Origin: Sphingobacteriales bacterium
GTDB taxonomy: Bacteria; Bacteroidota; Bacteroidia; Chitinophagales; Chitinophagaceae
Assembly: GCA_004294195.1 (NCBI GenBank)
Contig: REAQ01000269.1
Coordinates: forward strand, 1 to 13,252
Length of the DNA stretch: 13,252 bases
Direction of reading: 5' to 3'
Part shown: positions 1-5,955 of the stretch, piece by piece
Position numbering within the stretch: position 1 is the stretch's first letter
Layout of the letters: each line of letters opens with the position of its first letter
Made by a program: the position numbers and the translations under genes
Notes under the pieces: generated by a model
Told to the model about the DNA's origin: nothing
Databases searched by the model: none
What the model saw: the letters and a program-made list of their open reading frames with translations, nothing else

Positions 1-453
1 GCCCGCTACCAGGGATGTCCTATTCCTGATACGGATAATGATGGTGTGAACGATGAAGAAGATAAGTGCCCAACGATCCCAGGTGTTGCTGAGAACTTCG
101 GCTGCCCCAAAATCGATTTCAATGCTTCTGCCGTTCAGTTTGTAACGGGTTCTTGCAACCTGACCACAGGCGCGAAGACTGAGCTGAACAAGCTGGTGAA
201 GATCCTGAACGAGACTTATCCTGACATCAAGATCTCTATCGAAGGTCATACCGATGCTACCGGCAAACCTGATAAGAACCAAACCCTTTCTGAGTGCCGC
301 GCGAATGCTGTAAAAGCATATCTGGTTGGCAAGAAAGTTGCCGGTGAAAGGCTGAGCACTTCTGGCTTTGGTCAGGATAAGCCGATTGCTGATAACACAA
401 CTAAAGAAGGCAAGGCGAAGAACAGACGTGTTGAGTTTAAAGTGAGTCAGTAA
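1..453 (+). CDS. OmpA-family outer-membrane protein, C-terminal part (5' end outside window)
   Basis: The frame is open from base 1 and ends at TAA 451-453, so the true start lies upstream; the GTG at 46 is an internal valine. The visible N-terminal part holds acidic, Cys-flanked calcium-binding thrombospondin type 3 repeats (CPIPDTDNDGVNDEEDKCP). A C-terminal OmpA/MotB domain follows, with the core GHTDATG at about 82-88 of the visible protein, the helix LSECRANAVKAYL, and the closing NRRVEFKV. In this family the Asp of GHTD and the Arg of the RA pair contact diaminopimelate in peptidoglycan, so the protein should tether the outer membrane to the cell wall from the periplasm. The N-terminal domain (beta-barrel or otherwise) is not visible. 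It is the last gene of its transcript, since a strong terminator begins 29 nt after the stop. Family assignment is firm; the exact role is not known. Confidence 0.93.
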   Translation, partial: ARYQGCPIPDTDNDGVNDEEDKCPTIPGVAENFGCPKIDFNASAVQFVTGSCNLTTGAKTELNKLVKILNETYPDIKISIEGHTDATGKPDKNQTLSECRANAVKAYLVGKKVAGERLSTSGFGQDKPIADNTTKEGKAKNRRVEFKVSQ

Positions 454-481
454 TAGGCATTAGGCAATAGGCATAAGGCAT
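453..481. repeat. Short direct repeats of the word (A)TAGGCAT
   Basis: Immediately after the OmpA-family stop codon the word AGGCA occurs four times in 29 nt: ATAGGCAT 453-460, TAGGCA 461-466, ATAGGCAT 467-474 and AAGGCAT 475-481. Spacing is 7-8 nt. No coding function is visible, although an overlapping minus-strand frame reads through it. It resembles the other word-repeat spacers in this window. Confidence 0.7.
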
Positions 482-482
482 T

Positions 483-522
483 ATAGAAAATCCCCGGTGC
501 GGTTGCATCGGGGATTTTCTAT
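483..522 (+). terminator. Intrinsic terminator after the OmpA-family gene (probably bidirectional)
   Basis: A perfect 14-bp inverted repeat pairs 483-496 with 509-522. It is extended inwards by a G-U and two Watson-Crick pairs, leaving a 6-nt loop. The stem has a GC core (CCCCG/CGGGG) and A/T-rich ends, so each strand has a T-rich 3' arm (GATTTTCTAT). It can end the plus-strand OmpA-family transcript and may also stop minus-strand transcripts leaving rseP. Confidence 0.88.
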
Positions 523-523
523 T

Positions 524-661
524 TGGAAATCGGTCATACAGACATACAGTAATACAAACATTCAGAAGATGGTCATCTGGTAACCTGATTTGGAATTCTG
601 GATTCCGGGATTCCAACTTCCGAATGCCTGTATTAATGTATATCTGAATGCCAGTATTCCA
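524..661. repeat. Long imperfect hairpin element in the convergent spacer
   Basis: The arms 535-568 and 617-650 are inverted copies matching at 28 of 34 positions by hand alignment. Inside, TTGGAAT (590-596) pairs with ATTCCAA (610-616) around a GC-containing apex. The outer flanks 522-534 and 651-663 keep weaker symmetry. A direct repeat is superimposed on the right arm: GAATGCCTGTATT at 622-634 and GAATGCCAGTATT at 646-658. The element fills the space between the OmpA-family terminator and the rseP stop at 664. It could terminate rseP transcripts or be a dispersed repeat unit; its function is not known. Confidence 0.7.
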
Positions 662-663
662 CC

Positions 664-2043
664 TCACCGTTTTCCCCAACCAAACAAATCATTGCCATTG
701 GCATACAACACCAGTCCCAATAACAGGATCATACCCACGATTTGAGCATATTCCAGGAACTTCTCGTTGGGCTTGCGGCCGGTGATCATCTCGTAAAGGG
801 TAAAAACCACGTGGCCTCCATCAAGCGCGGGGATCGGTAACAAATTCATGAATGCAAGTACTATAGAAAAGAATGCAGTGATGTTCCAGAACGCTTCCCA
901 GTTCCATTCATATTTAGGGAAGATAGATCCCATTGACTTAAATCCACCCACGCCTTTGTATGCACCTGTTGCGGGGTTCAGAATTTTCTTGAATTGTTGA
1001 ACATAGAACACAAGCTTCTCGATCGCCTTGTTTACGCCTGCTGGGAACGATGCAAAAAAACCATACTCACGGTTCTCAAACTGATACGCATTGAGCCTCT
1101 TGAGATCATCCATAGATGGCATCAAAGGAAAGAAACCAATGGCTCCTTCTGCCGTTACAACAGTGCGCAGGGTCTCCACTTTATCTTTACGCTTCACTTT
1201 CAGGGAAATCGTGTCCCCTTTTTTAGCCAACAATGCTGGTTTGATCTCATCAAAATAACGGACGTTCAAATCATCGATGCCAACGATTTGGTCATTGACT
1301 TTTAGTCCGGCTTTGTAGGCATTGGTTGAATCCGGAACATCGCCCACCAACGCAGGGATTCTTGGCAACACCAGGGCTGTGCGTTTTCCCTTCTCCACGA
1401 TCTTCTCAATAAAATTCACCGGTATAACGATATCCTGCATCTTACCGTCACGCTCAATGGTAAGTTTTTCTCCCAACAATAATTGTGCATTGAGATCTTC
1501 AAAATAAGCCACTGGTTTATCATTGACAGCCAGAATTTTATCGCCCGTATTCAACCCGATATCGTTGGCAACACTATCAATGGTCCATACGCCATCAGCC
1601 AGATTCTTCATCGGCAATTTCGTTTCACCCCAGGTGAACAGAATCATAGCGTAAATGAAAAACGCAAGCAATACATTCACAGTAACACCGCCGATCATGA
1701 TGATCAGCCTTTGCCATGCCGGCTTGCTCCGGAACTCCCATGGTTGTGGCGGCTTTGCCATCTGCTCCTTGTCCACACTCTCATCCACCATCCCGGAGAT
1801 CTTCACATAGCCACCCAAGGGCAGCCAACCAATACCGTATACGGTTTCGCCAATCTTCTTTTTGAAAAGAGAAAACCAGGGATCAAAAAAGAGGTAAAAC
1901 TTTTCAACCCTGCATTTAAAAATCTTGGCTGGAATAAAATGCCCAAGTTCATGCATCACTACCAGGATAGACAATGAAAGGATCAATTGTCCGGCCTGCA
2001 TGCCAAGGGCTGACCAGTTGATATCGAGAAATGTTGTGATCAT
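664..2043 (-). CDS. rseP: RIP metalloprotease RseP (site-2 protease)
   Basis: This 459-residue integral-membrane zinc protease cleaves transmembrane segments, classically anti-sigma factors and remnant signal peptides, in the inner membrane. The zinc motif HELGH is at residues 31-35 in the first membrane segment. The GGYVK loop is at 77-81, and a second membrane segment lies at about 113-137. Two PDZ-like domains lie at about 145-210 and 225-290. The second active-site motif NLLPIPALDGGH is at 400-411, with D408 as third zinc ligand, and a last membrane segment lies at 430-448. Length is normal for the family. The ATG at 2043 leaves room for the first membrane segment; no Shine-Dalgarno is visible, as is usual in Bacteroidota. 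It lies downstream of dxr, a pairing common across bacteria, with a hairpin in the 66-nt gap. Its substrate here is unknown. Confidence 0.95.
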   Translation of the reverse strand: MITTFLDINWSALGMQAGQLILSLSILVVMHELGHFIPAKIFKCRVEKFYLFFDPWFSLFKKKIGETVYGIGWLPLGGYVKISGMVDESVDKEQMAKPPQPWEFRSKPAWQRLIIMIGGVTVNVLLAFFIYAMILFTWGETKLPMKNLADGVWTIDSVANDIGLNTGDKILAVNDKPVAYFEDLNAQLLLGEKLTIERDGKMQDIVIPVNFIEKIVEKGKRTALVLPRIPALVGDVPDSTNAYKAGLKVNDQIVGIDDLNVRYFDEIKPALLAKKGDTISLKVKRKDKVETLRTVVTAEGAIGFFPLMPSMDDLKRLNAYQFENREYGFFASFPAGVNKAIEKLVFYVQQFKKILNPATGAYKGVGGFKSMGSIFPKYEWNWEAFWNITAFFSIVLAFMNLLPIPALDGGHVVFTLYEMITGRKPNEKFLEYAQIVGMILLLGLVLYANGNDLFGWGKR

Positions 2044-2058
2044 ATGTTTGATGAAAAA

Positions 2059-2108
2059 TCAAAAGTCAACATTCAAAACCAGTTTGACTTTTGAATGTTG
2101 ACTTTTGA
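2059..2108 (-). repeat. 20-bp perfect inverted repeat between dxr and rseP
   Basis: Bases 2059-2078 are the exact reverse complement of 2089-2108, with a 10-nt loop at 2079-2088. Each arm contains the word CAAAAGTC or its complement GACTTTTG. The hairpin starts right after the dxr stop codon and ends 15 nt before the rseP start. It may attenuate rseP or protect the 3' end of dxr mRNA. The minus-strand 3' arm is T-rich (GACTTTTGATTTTTC), so partial termination is possible. Confidence 0.85.
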
Positions 2109-2109
2109 A

Positions 2110-3318
2110 TTATAAATTAATCAGTGTAGCTGCGAAATTACGTGCCTCTGCGTCGCTCTCAAAATATTCTTCCAGCGTGGGCTTCTCAATGAACGTCAGT
2201 CGTTCCATCGTTCTTTCAATCACTTCGGTCATATCCAGGAACCCAATACGATTCTTGAGAAATCCGAAGACAGCGATCTCATTGGCCGCATTCATGATGC
2301 AGGGCAGGTTACCCCCGCGGTGCAAAGCATCAGTAGCGAGTGCCAGGTTGCGAAAGGTTCTGATATCCGGTGGTTCAAATGTGAGTTGGGAAGATTTGGT
2401 GAAATCGAATCTTGGAAAATCATTAGCGATCCTCACCGGAAAAGCCATGGCATACTGGATCGGCAGTTTCATGTCTGGCAAACCCATCTGCGCCTTGATG
2501 CTTCCGTCTTCAAACTGCACCATGCTGTGAATAATACTTTGTGGATGCACCACCACCTGTATCTGACGGGGCTGAAGGTTGAACAGCCATTTGGCTTCAA
2601 TCATCTCCAGTCCTTTATTCATGAGCGTGGCTGAGTCTATGGTGATCTTCGTGCCCATACTCCAGTTGGGATGTTGCAGCGCGTGCTCGCGCTTTACATT
2701 CACAAGGTAGTTTGGTTTTTTGCCGAGGAAGGGACCTCCAGAAGCTGTTAGAACGATCTTCTCGATCCTGTTCCTCGTTTCACCCACCAGGCATTGGAAT
2801 ATCGCTGAGTGTTCAGAATCTACGGGAATCACAGGTACCCGGCGCTGTACCGCCATCTGCATAACGATATCTCCCGCAACCACCAGGGTCTCCTTATTGG
2901 CGAGTGCGATGGTCTTGCCCGTTTCAATGGCTTTGAGGGTTGGCTTCAAACCGGCGAAACCAACAATGGCTGCCAGCATCATATCGTAGTTGTTCATCTC
3001 AGCCACTTCTTCCAGCGCTTTTTCCCCCGCAAGAACTTTAATCCCTAAACTGCTGAGTTCATTCTTTACCAGCTGAAATTTGGTTTCATCTACAATCACA
3101 ACCGCCGCAGGTCTGAACTTGCGCGACTGTTCAATCAACAGATCGTGGTTGGAATGCGCTGTAAGGATGGAAACGGAAAATTTATCCGCGTTTGCCTCAA
3201 TGACTTCAAGGGCTTGTTTACCGATGGAACCGGTTGATCCAAAAATACCTATTCGTTTTCTCGCAGCGCCGGCCGTTCCGGTAGCGGATGCCGGTTGGGG
3301 CTGTTTAACTGAATCCAT
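2110..3318 (-). CDS. dxr: 1-deoxy-D-xylulose-5-phosphate reductoisomerase
   Basis: The enzyme converts DXP to 2-C-methyl-D-erythritol 4-phosphate with NADPH and a divalent metal, in the cytosolic MEP pathway to isoprenoids. The NADPH-binding loop GSTGSIG is at residues 27-33, with NKET at 141-144. The metal-binding PVDSEHSA has D167 and E169, and the third ligand is E238 in NKGLE. LTASGGPF (190-197), the flexible-loop segment HPNWSMG (216-222) and the C-terminal NAANE (343-347) are all present. At 402 residues it is slightly long because of about 20 Ala/Pro/Gln-rich residues before the Rossmann fold. No other ATG, GTG or TTG in frame would remove them, so ATG 3318 is used. It starts 3 nt after the GH3-family stop (TAG-TGC-ATG), which implies translational coupling. 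Function is near certain. Confidence 0.97.
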   Translation of the reverse strand: MDSVKQPQPASATGTAGAARKRIGIFGSTGSIGKQALEVIEANADKFSVSILTAHSNHDLLIEQSRKFRPAAVVIVDETKFQLVKNELSSLGIKVLAGEKALEEVAEMNNYDMMLAAIVGFAGLKPTLKAIETGKTIALANKETLVVAGDIVMQMAVQRRVPVIPVDSEHSAIFQCLVGETRNRIEKIVLTASGGPFLGKKPNYLVNVKREHALQHPNWSMGTKITIDSATLMNKGLEMIEAKWLFNLQPRQIQVVVHPQSIIHSMVQFEDGSIKAQMGLPDMKLPIQYAMAFPVRIANDFPRFDFTKSSQLTFEPPDIRTFRNLALATDALHRGGNLPCIMNAANEIAVFGFLKNRIGFLDMTEVIERTMERLTFIEKPTLEEYFESDAEARNFAATLINL

Positions 3319-3321
3319 GCA

Positions 3322-4836
3322 CTAAAAATAAGTTCTTTCGGCCATAACTATGTAGGGTTCCAGTTCAGAAGCCAACTTTCTGTCGTTACTCAACCTGGGA
3401 ACTTTATTTTGACCGCCCAGTTTTCCGATCGATTTCATATAATCGATAAAGGCATTTTTCCGGAGTTGACGAATGACCAAAGGCTGAAGAATATTGCCCC
3501 TGATGAGATCATCATAGTAGATATTCTTATCCCTCAGATGGTTGTTGACCTTGGTGCTGAAGGCCTGCAGATCTGCCGGCACCTCTTCAAACTCCACAAA
3601 CCACTCATGGAAGCTCTTCCCTTCTCCTTGTTGGATCATAGGAGCCACCGTGAATTCTGTGATCTTCAGTCCCTCTTCCTCTGCTGCCTTCATCAGGCTA
3701 TATTCTACTTCTTCGCCAATGACGTGCTCACCGAAAGCTGAGATATAGTGTTTGATGCGGCCAGTAACCACCAGTCGATAAGGATCCGTAGATACAAACT
3801 TGACGGTATCCCCGATATTGTATCCCCACAAACCTGCATTATTATTAATAACGAGGGCATATTGCTCCCCCACCTTCACCTCCGCGAGACTCAATCTGGT
3901 TGGATTCTCTGAAAAGATCTCCTGGTTTGGAATAAACTCAAAGAAAATACCCGAATCAGTGTTGAGCAACAACCCTTCGGCCTTCTGGGAGTCTTGAAAC
4001 GCAAAAAATCCTTCGGAAGCGGGATAAGTCTCTATGGTATCGATCTTTCGGCCCACACTTGCGAACAGTTTAGCCTTATATGGCTCAAAATTGACCCCGC
4101 CGTGGACCAATACGGTCAGGTTAGGGAAGATCTCATGAACGGATTTACCCGTCTGCTGCATGATCCGGTCAAAATACATCTGCATCCAAGGTGGAATACC
4201 GCTGATCAGGGTCATATCCTGCCGAAGCGTCTCTCCAACAATGCGATCCAGCTTTGTCTCCCAGTCTTCAATGCAATTGGTCTCGTAAGAAGGTAACTGA
4301 TTGGTTCTCAGGTAGCTGGGGATATGGTGGTTGACGATGCCGCTCAGTCTACCCGTGGGAATGCCCGCAACCCTTTCCAGCTCCGGAGAGCCAGACAGGA
4401 AGATCATCTTTCCGTTGGTAAACAGGTGATTGCCAGATTCCGCAATATAGCAGAGCAGTGCATTCCGGGCTGAATTGATATGGTTGGAAATCGATTCCTT
4501 GGTGATGGGGATATATTTTACCCCCGATGTGGTTCCCGATGTCTTCGCAAAATAGATCGGCTGCCCCTTCCACAAGATATTATGCCTTCCCTCCTTGATC
4601 TGGTCAATATAAGGGCGGAAAGCCTCGTAATCCCGGATGGGAACGGCTTTTTTGAAATCATCATAGTTCTGGATGTCCTGAAACTGGTGATCCTTGCCAA
4701 ATTGGGTGTTCTTGGCTGCCTTGACAAGCTCTTTAAGGACCTTTTTCTGGTCGTCCACGGCAGTGTGCATACCTTTACGGACCTGTTTATAGACGTAGCT
4801 TGCGAAGGGTTTGGCCAGAAATGATTTGATCTTCAT
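3322..4836 (-). CDS. GH3-family acyl-adenylating (acyl acid-amido synthetase-like) protein
   Basis: This 504-residue protein belongs to the GH3 branch of the ANL superfamily, named from the plant auxin-responsive GH3 proteins. Those proteins adenylate carboxylic acids with ATP and join them to amino acids. ANL-type motifs are visible in order: the phosphate-loop KTSGTTSGVKYIP (98-110), YPASEGFFAF (271-280), the ribose/adenine region with GD at 342-343, VVTGR (356-360), and a C-terminal GGQNKVPRLS (474-483) carrying the conserved lysine and PR pair. There is no signal peptide or membrane segment, so it is cytosolic. Members are common in Bacteroidota, but I know no established substrate there. 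It is the first gene of a minus-strand cluster ahead of dxr and has a candidate promoter upstream. Family assignment is strong; the acid and amine substrates cannot be read from the sequence. Confidence 0.9.
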   Translation of the reverse strand: MKIKSFLAKPFASYVYKQVRKGMHTAVDDQKKVLKELVKAAKNTQFGKDHQFQDIQNYDDFKKAVPIRDYEAFRPYIDQIKEGRHNILWKGQPIYFAKTSGTTSGVKYIPITKESISNHINSARNALLCYIAESGNHLFTNGKMIFLSGSPELERVAGIPTGRLSGIVNHHIPSYLRTNQLPSYETNCIEDWETKLDRIVGETLRQDMTLISGIPPWMQMYFDRIMQQTGKSVHEIFPNLTVLVHGGVNFEPYKAKLFASVGRKIDTIETYPASEGFFAFQDSQKAEGLLLNTDSGIFFEFIPNQEIFSENPTRLSLAEVKVGEQYALVINNNAGLWGYNIGDTVKFVSTDPYRLVVTGRIKHYISAFGEHVIGEEVEYSLMKAAEEEGLKITEFTVAPMIQQGEGKSFHEWFVEFEEVPADLQAFSTKVNNHLRDKNIYYDDLIRGNILQPLVIRQLRKNAFIDYMKSIGKLGGQNKVPRLSNDRKLASELEPYIVMAERTYF

Positions 4837-4858
4837 CGGAATATGGCTCGTTGTACAG

Positions 4859-4866
4859 CAAAGATA
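4859..4866 (-). promoter_or_regulatory. Candidate -7 box of the GH3-family/dxr promoter
   Basis: On the minus strand this reads TATCTTTG, a perfect match to the Bacteroidota -7 consensus TAnnTTTG, 22 nt upstream of the GH3-family ATG. No clear TTTG -33 box is present at the expected distance. The nearest candidate is a TGTTT stretch at about 4884-4888, so this call rests on the -7 box alone. Confidence 0.5.
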
Positions 4867-4896
4867 AACGCCCCCCGGGTGAAAAACAGGCCGTTC

Positions 4897-4914
4897 GTGT
4901 AACTTTTTTTACAC
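4897..4914. promoter_or_regulatory. Dyad GTGTAA-N6-TTACAC between divergent promoters (possible operator)
   Basis: A perfect 6-bp dyad (4897-4902 and 4909-4914) with a 6-nt T-rich spacer lies between the two divergent candidate promoters. It ends 6 nt before the rplU -33 box. Position and symmetry suggest a regulator-binding site, but a 6-bp dyad in A/T-rich DNA could occur by chance. Confidence 0.3.
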
Positions 4915-4920
4915 CAATTC

Positions 4921-4951
4921 TTTGTAAGTAAGGTTTTTAACCCTACCTTTG
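4921..4951 (+). promoter_or_regulatory. Promoter of the rplU-rpmA operon (Bacteroidota sigma type)
   Basis: TTTG at 4921-4924 and TACCTTTG at 4944-4951 are separated by exactly 19 nt. This matches the Bacteroidota consensus TTTG-N19-TAnnTTTG at every fixed base. Transcription would start at about 4958, giving a leader of only about 16 nt before the rplU ATG, too short for a structured autoregulatory leader. Confidence 0.8.
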
Positions 4952-4973
4952 CACTCCTAAATTTTGGCATACT

Positions 4974-5276
4974 ATGTTTGCAGTAGTTAAGATCGCCGGT
5001 CAGCAGTTCAGGGTCCAGGAAGGCCAGAGCCTGTACGTTCCCCACATCGAGGGAGCCACTGGCGACAAATTGGAATTCGCTGATGTTCTGTTCACAGATT
5101 CTGACGGCAACATTGCCGTTGGCGGTGATGTAAAAGTGAAAGTGGCCGCAGAGATCCTTGGTGAAAGGCAAGGTGATAAAGTGATCGCTTTTAAAATGAA
5201 AAGAAGGAAAGGTTTCCGTAAGAAGAAAGGACACCGCACATTATTTACCCAGATCAGGATAAACCAGATCGCGTAA
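4974..5276 (+). CDS. rplU: 50S ribosomal protein bL21
   Basis: A 100-residue protein, the usual size for bL21, which binds 23S rRNA on the large subunit. It opens with the family hallmark MFAVVKIAGQQFRVQEGQ. It continues with a beta-barrel core and a basic region containing KMKRRKGFRKKKGHR (about residues 74-88), then ends in RINQIA. The ATG at 4974 is the only sensible start and lies about 16 nt after the predicted transcription start. No Shine-Dalgarno sequence is visible. It is followed by rpmA after 26 nt, the nearly universal rplU-rpmA pairing. Confidence 0.97.
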   Translation: MFAVVKIAGQQFRVQEGQSLYVPHIEGATGDKLEFADVLFTDSDGNIAVGGDVKVKVAAEILGERQGDKVIAFKMKRRKGFRKKKGHRTLFTQIRINQIA

Positions 5277-5302
5277 GCGAGATCTATTAAAACCTAATTG
5301 TC

Positions 5303-5569
5303 ATGGCACATAAGAAAGGTGAAGGTAGTGTAAAGAACGGCCGCGATTCACAAAGCAAAAGGCTTGGCGTGAAGATCTTTGGTGGTCAACCCGCAAATGC
5401 AGGCAGCATTATCCTGCGTCAGCGTGGCACAGAGTATCATCCCGGTAAAAACGTTGGCGTTGGTAAAGATTTTACCATTTTCGCATTAACGGATGGCTTG
5501 GTTGAGTTCAGGAAAGGAAAGAATAACAAGACTTTCGTATCCATCGCTCCCATCGAAGTTGCTGTCTAA
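5303..5569 (+). CDS. rpmA: 50S ribosomal protein bL27
   Basis: An 88-residue large-subunit protein of normal length. Its N-terminus ([20 protein letters not shown]) reaches towards the peptidyl-transferase centre in known ribosomes. The family signature GVKIFGGQ (22-29) is followed by [16 protein letters not shown]. It starts directly with MAHKKG, so it lacks the cleavable extension seen in Firmicutes. It is the second gene of the rplU operon, 26 nt behind rplU, and a terminator follows 30 nt after its stop. Confidence 0.97.
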   Translation: MAHKKGEGSVKNGRDSQSKRLGVKIFGGQPANAGSIILRQRGTEYHPGKNVGVGKDFTIFALTDGLVEFRKGKNNKTFVSIAPIEVAV

Positions 5570-5599
5570 TCAGCTGAAAAACAGGTCTAAAACCATAAG

Positions 5600-5650
5600 A
5601 AATTTATTTCCGTCAAAAAAAAATATTTTGATAGAAATAAATTTTTTTTA
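5600..5650 (+). terminator. Terminator of the rplU-rpmA operon
   Basis: AAATTTATTTC (5600-5610) pairs perfectly with GAAATAAATTT (5634-5644). An inner 6-bp TCAAAA/TTTTGA stem sits around an A-rich loop, and a run of T's follows to 5649. The stem is A/T-rich but long, and the tract is strong. Confidence 0.75.
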
Positions 5651-5656
5651 TTTTTA
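5627..5656 (+). promoter_or_regulatory. Possible promoter of the first H1-like gene
   Basis: TTTG at 5627-5630 and TATTTTTA at 5649-5656 are 18 nt apart. The second box differs from TAnnTTTG only at its last base. The site overlaps the operon terminator, so it could restart transcription for the H1-like gene, whose ATG is at 5698. It is a near match in A/T-rich DNA and therefore uncertain. Confidence 0.35.
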
Positions 5657-5677
5657 CCGTTAATAACCCGTTACTAA

Positions 5678-5694
5678 AACCATTAAATTCAAAA
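5678..5694 (+). repeat. Shared 17-nt leader, copy 1
   Basis: AACCATTAAATTCAAAA lies 3 nt upstream of the first H1-like ATG and is repeated exactly at 5935-5951, 4 nt upstream of the second. It has no Shine-Dalgarno sequence. It is probably the translation-initiation region carried along when the gene was duplicated, and it might be a common regulatory target. Confidence 0.85.
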
Positions 5695-5697
5695 TCC

Positions 5698-5886
5698 ATG
5701 GCCACAGCTAAGAAAGCTGCCGCAAAGAAAGTTGCAAAAAAGGCAGTAAAGAAAACCGCAAAGAAAGCCGTTAAAAAGGCTGCAGTTAAGAAAGTTGCTA
5801 AGAAAGCTGTTAAGAAAACCGCAAAGAAAGCAGCAGTAAAGAAAACTGTAAAGAAAGCCGCTAAGAAGGCTGCAAAGAAAAAGTAA
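5698..5886 (+). CDS. Histone H1-like Lys/Ala-rich DNA-binding protein (copy 1)
   Basis: This 62-residue protein starts MATAKKAAAKK; 29 residues are lysine and almost all others are Ala, Val or Thr. It is a near-continuous series of KKxA/KKxV units, like the C-terminal tail of eukaryotic H1 and the bacterial H1-like proteins such as chlamydial HctB. Such tails bind and neutralise DNA without a folded domain, so a cytosolic nucleoid-packing role is inferred. The 15-residue segment KKVAKKAVKKTAKKA occurs twice, at 10-24 and 31-45, with a period of 21 residues. Codons differ between the copies, suggesting an old internal duplication. It has its own terminator and a shared leader with the next gene. 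The Leu/Cys/Phe-rich frame on the opposite strand is a shadow. Confidence 0.82.
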   Translation: MATAKKAAAKKVAKKAVKKTAKKAVKKAAVKKVAKKAVKKTAKKAAVKKTVKKAAKKAAKKK

Positions 5887-5893
5887 TCTCAAG

Positions 5894-5927
5894 AAAGCTT
5901 CGGGTGAACCCCCTGAAGCTTTTTTTT
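5894..5927 (+). terminator. Intrinsic terminator after H1-like copy 1
   Basis: AAAGCTTC (5894-5901) pairs with GAAGCTTT (5915-5922) and GGG (5902-5904) with CCC (5911-5913), leaving a one-base bulge at 5914 and a small loop. A run of T's extends to 5927. It lies between the two H1-like genes and ends 28 nt before the next ATG. Confidence 0.88.
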
Positions 5928-5934
5928 ATTTCCT

Positions 5935-5951
5935 AACCATTAAATTCAAAA
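5935..5951 (+). repeat. Shared 17-nt leader, copy 2
   Basis: This is an exact copy of the 17 nt at 5678-5694, 4 nt upstream of the second H1-like ATG. Only 7 nt separate it from the upstream terminator's T-tract, so the duplicated unit seems to run from the leader through the coding sequence. Confidence 0.85.
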
Positions 5952-5955
5952 CAAA

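Noticed and set aside
46..453. A complete small OmpA-family protein starting at GTG 46
   Set aside because: The frame is open upstream to base 1 and encodes more of the same calcium-binding repeat, so the gene is cut by the window edge.
437..679. Minus-strand frame of 80 codons across the terminator and hairpin spacer
   Set aside because: It overlaps the OmpA-family end, a perfect terminator and repeat-word DNA, and it shows no protein-like pattern.
4833..5234. Minus-strand frame of 133 codons antisense to rplU and the promoter region
   Set aside because: It covers a conserved ribosomal gene and the divergent promoters. Its translation matches nothing recognisable.
5689..5892. Minus-strand frame of 67 codons rich in Leu, Cys and Phe opposite H1-like copy 1
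   Set aside because: It is the complement of AAG/AAA-GCN repeats and has no promoter or family match. The plus-strand gene has a leader, a terminator and a paralogue.
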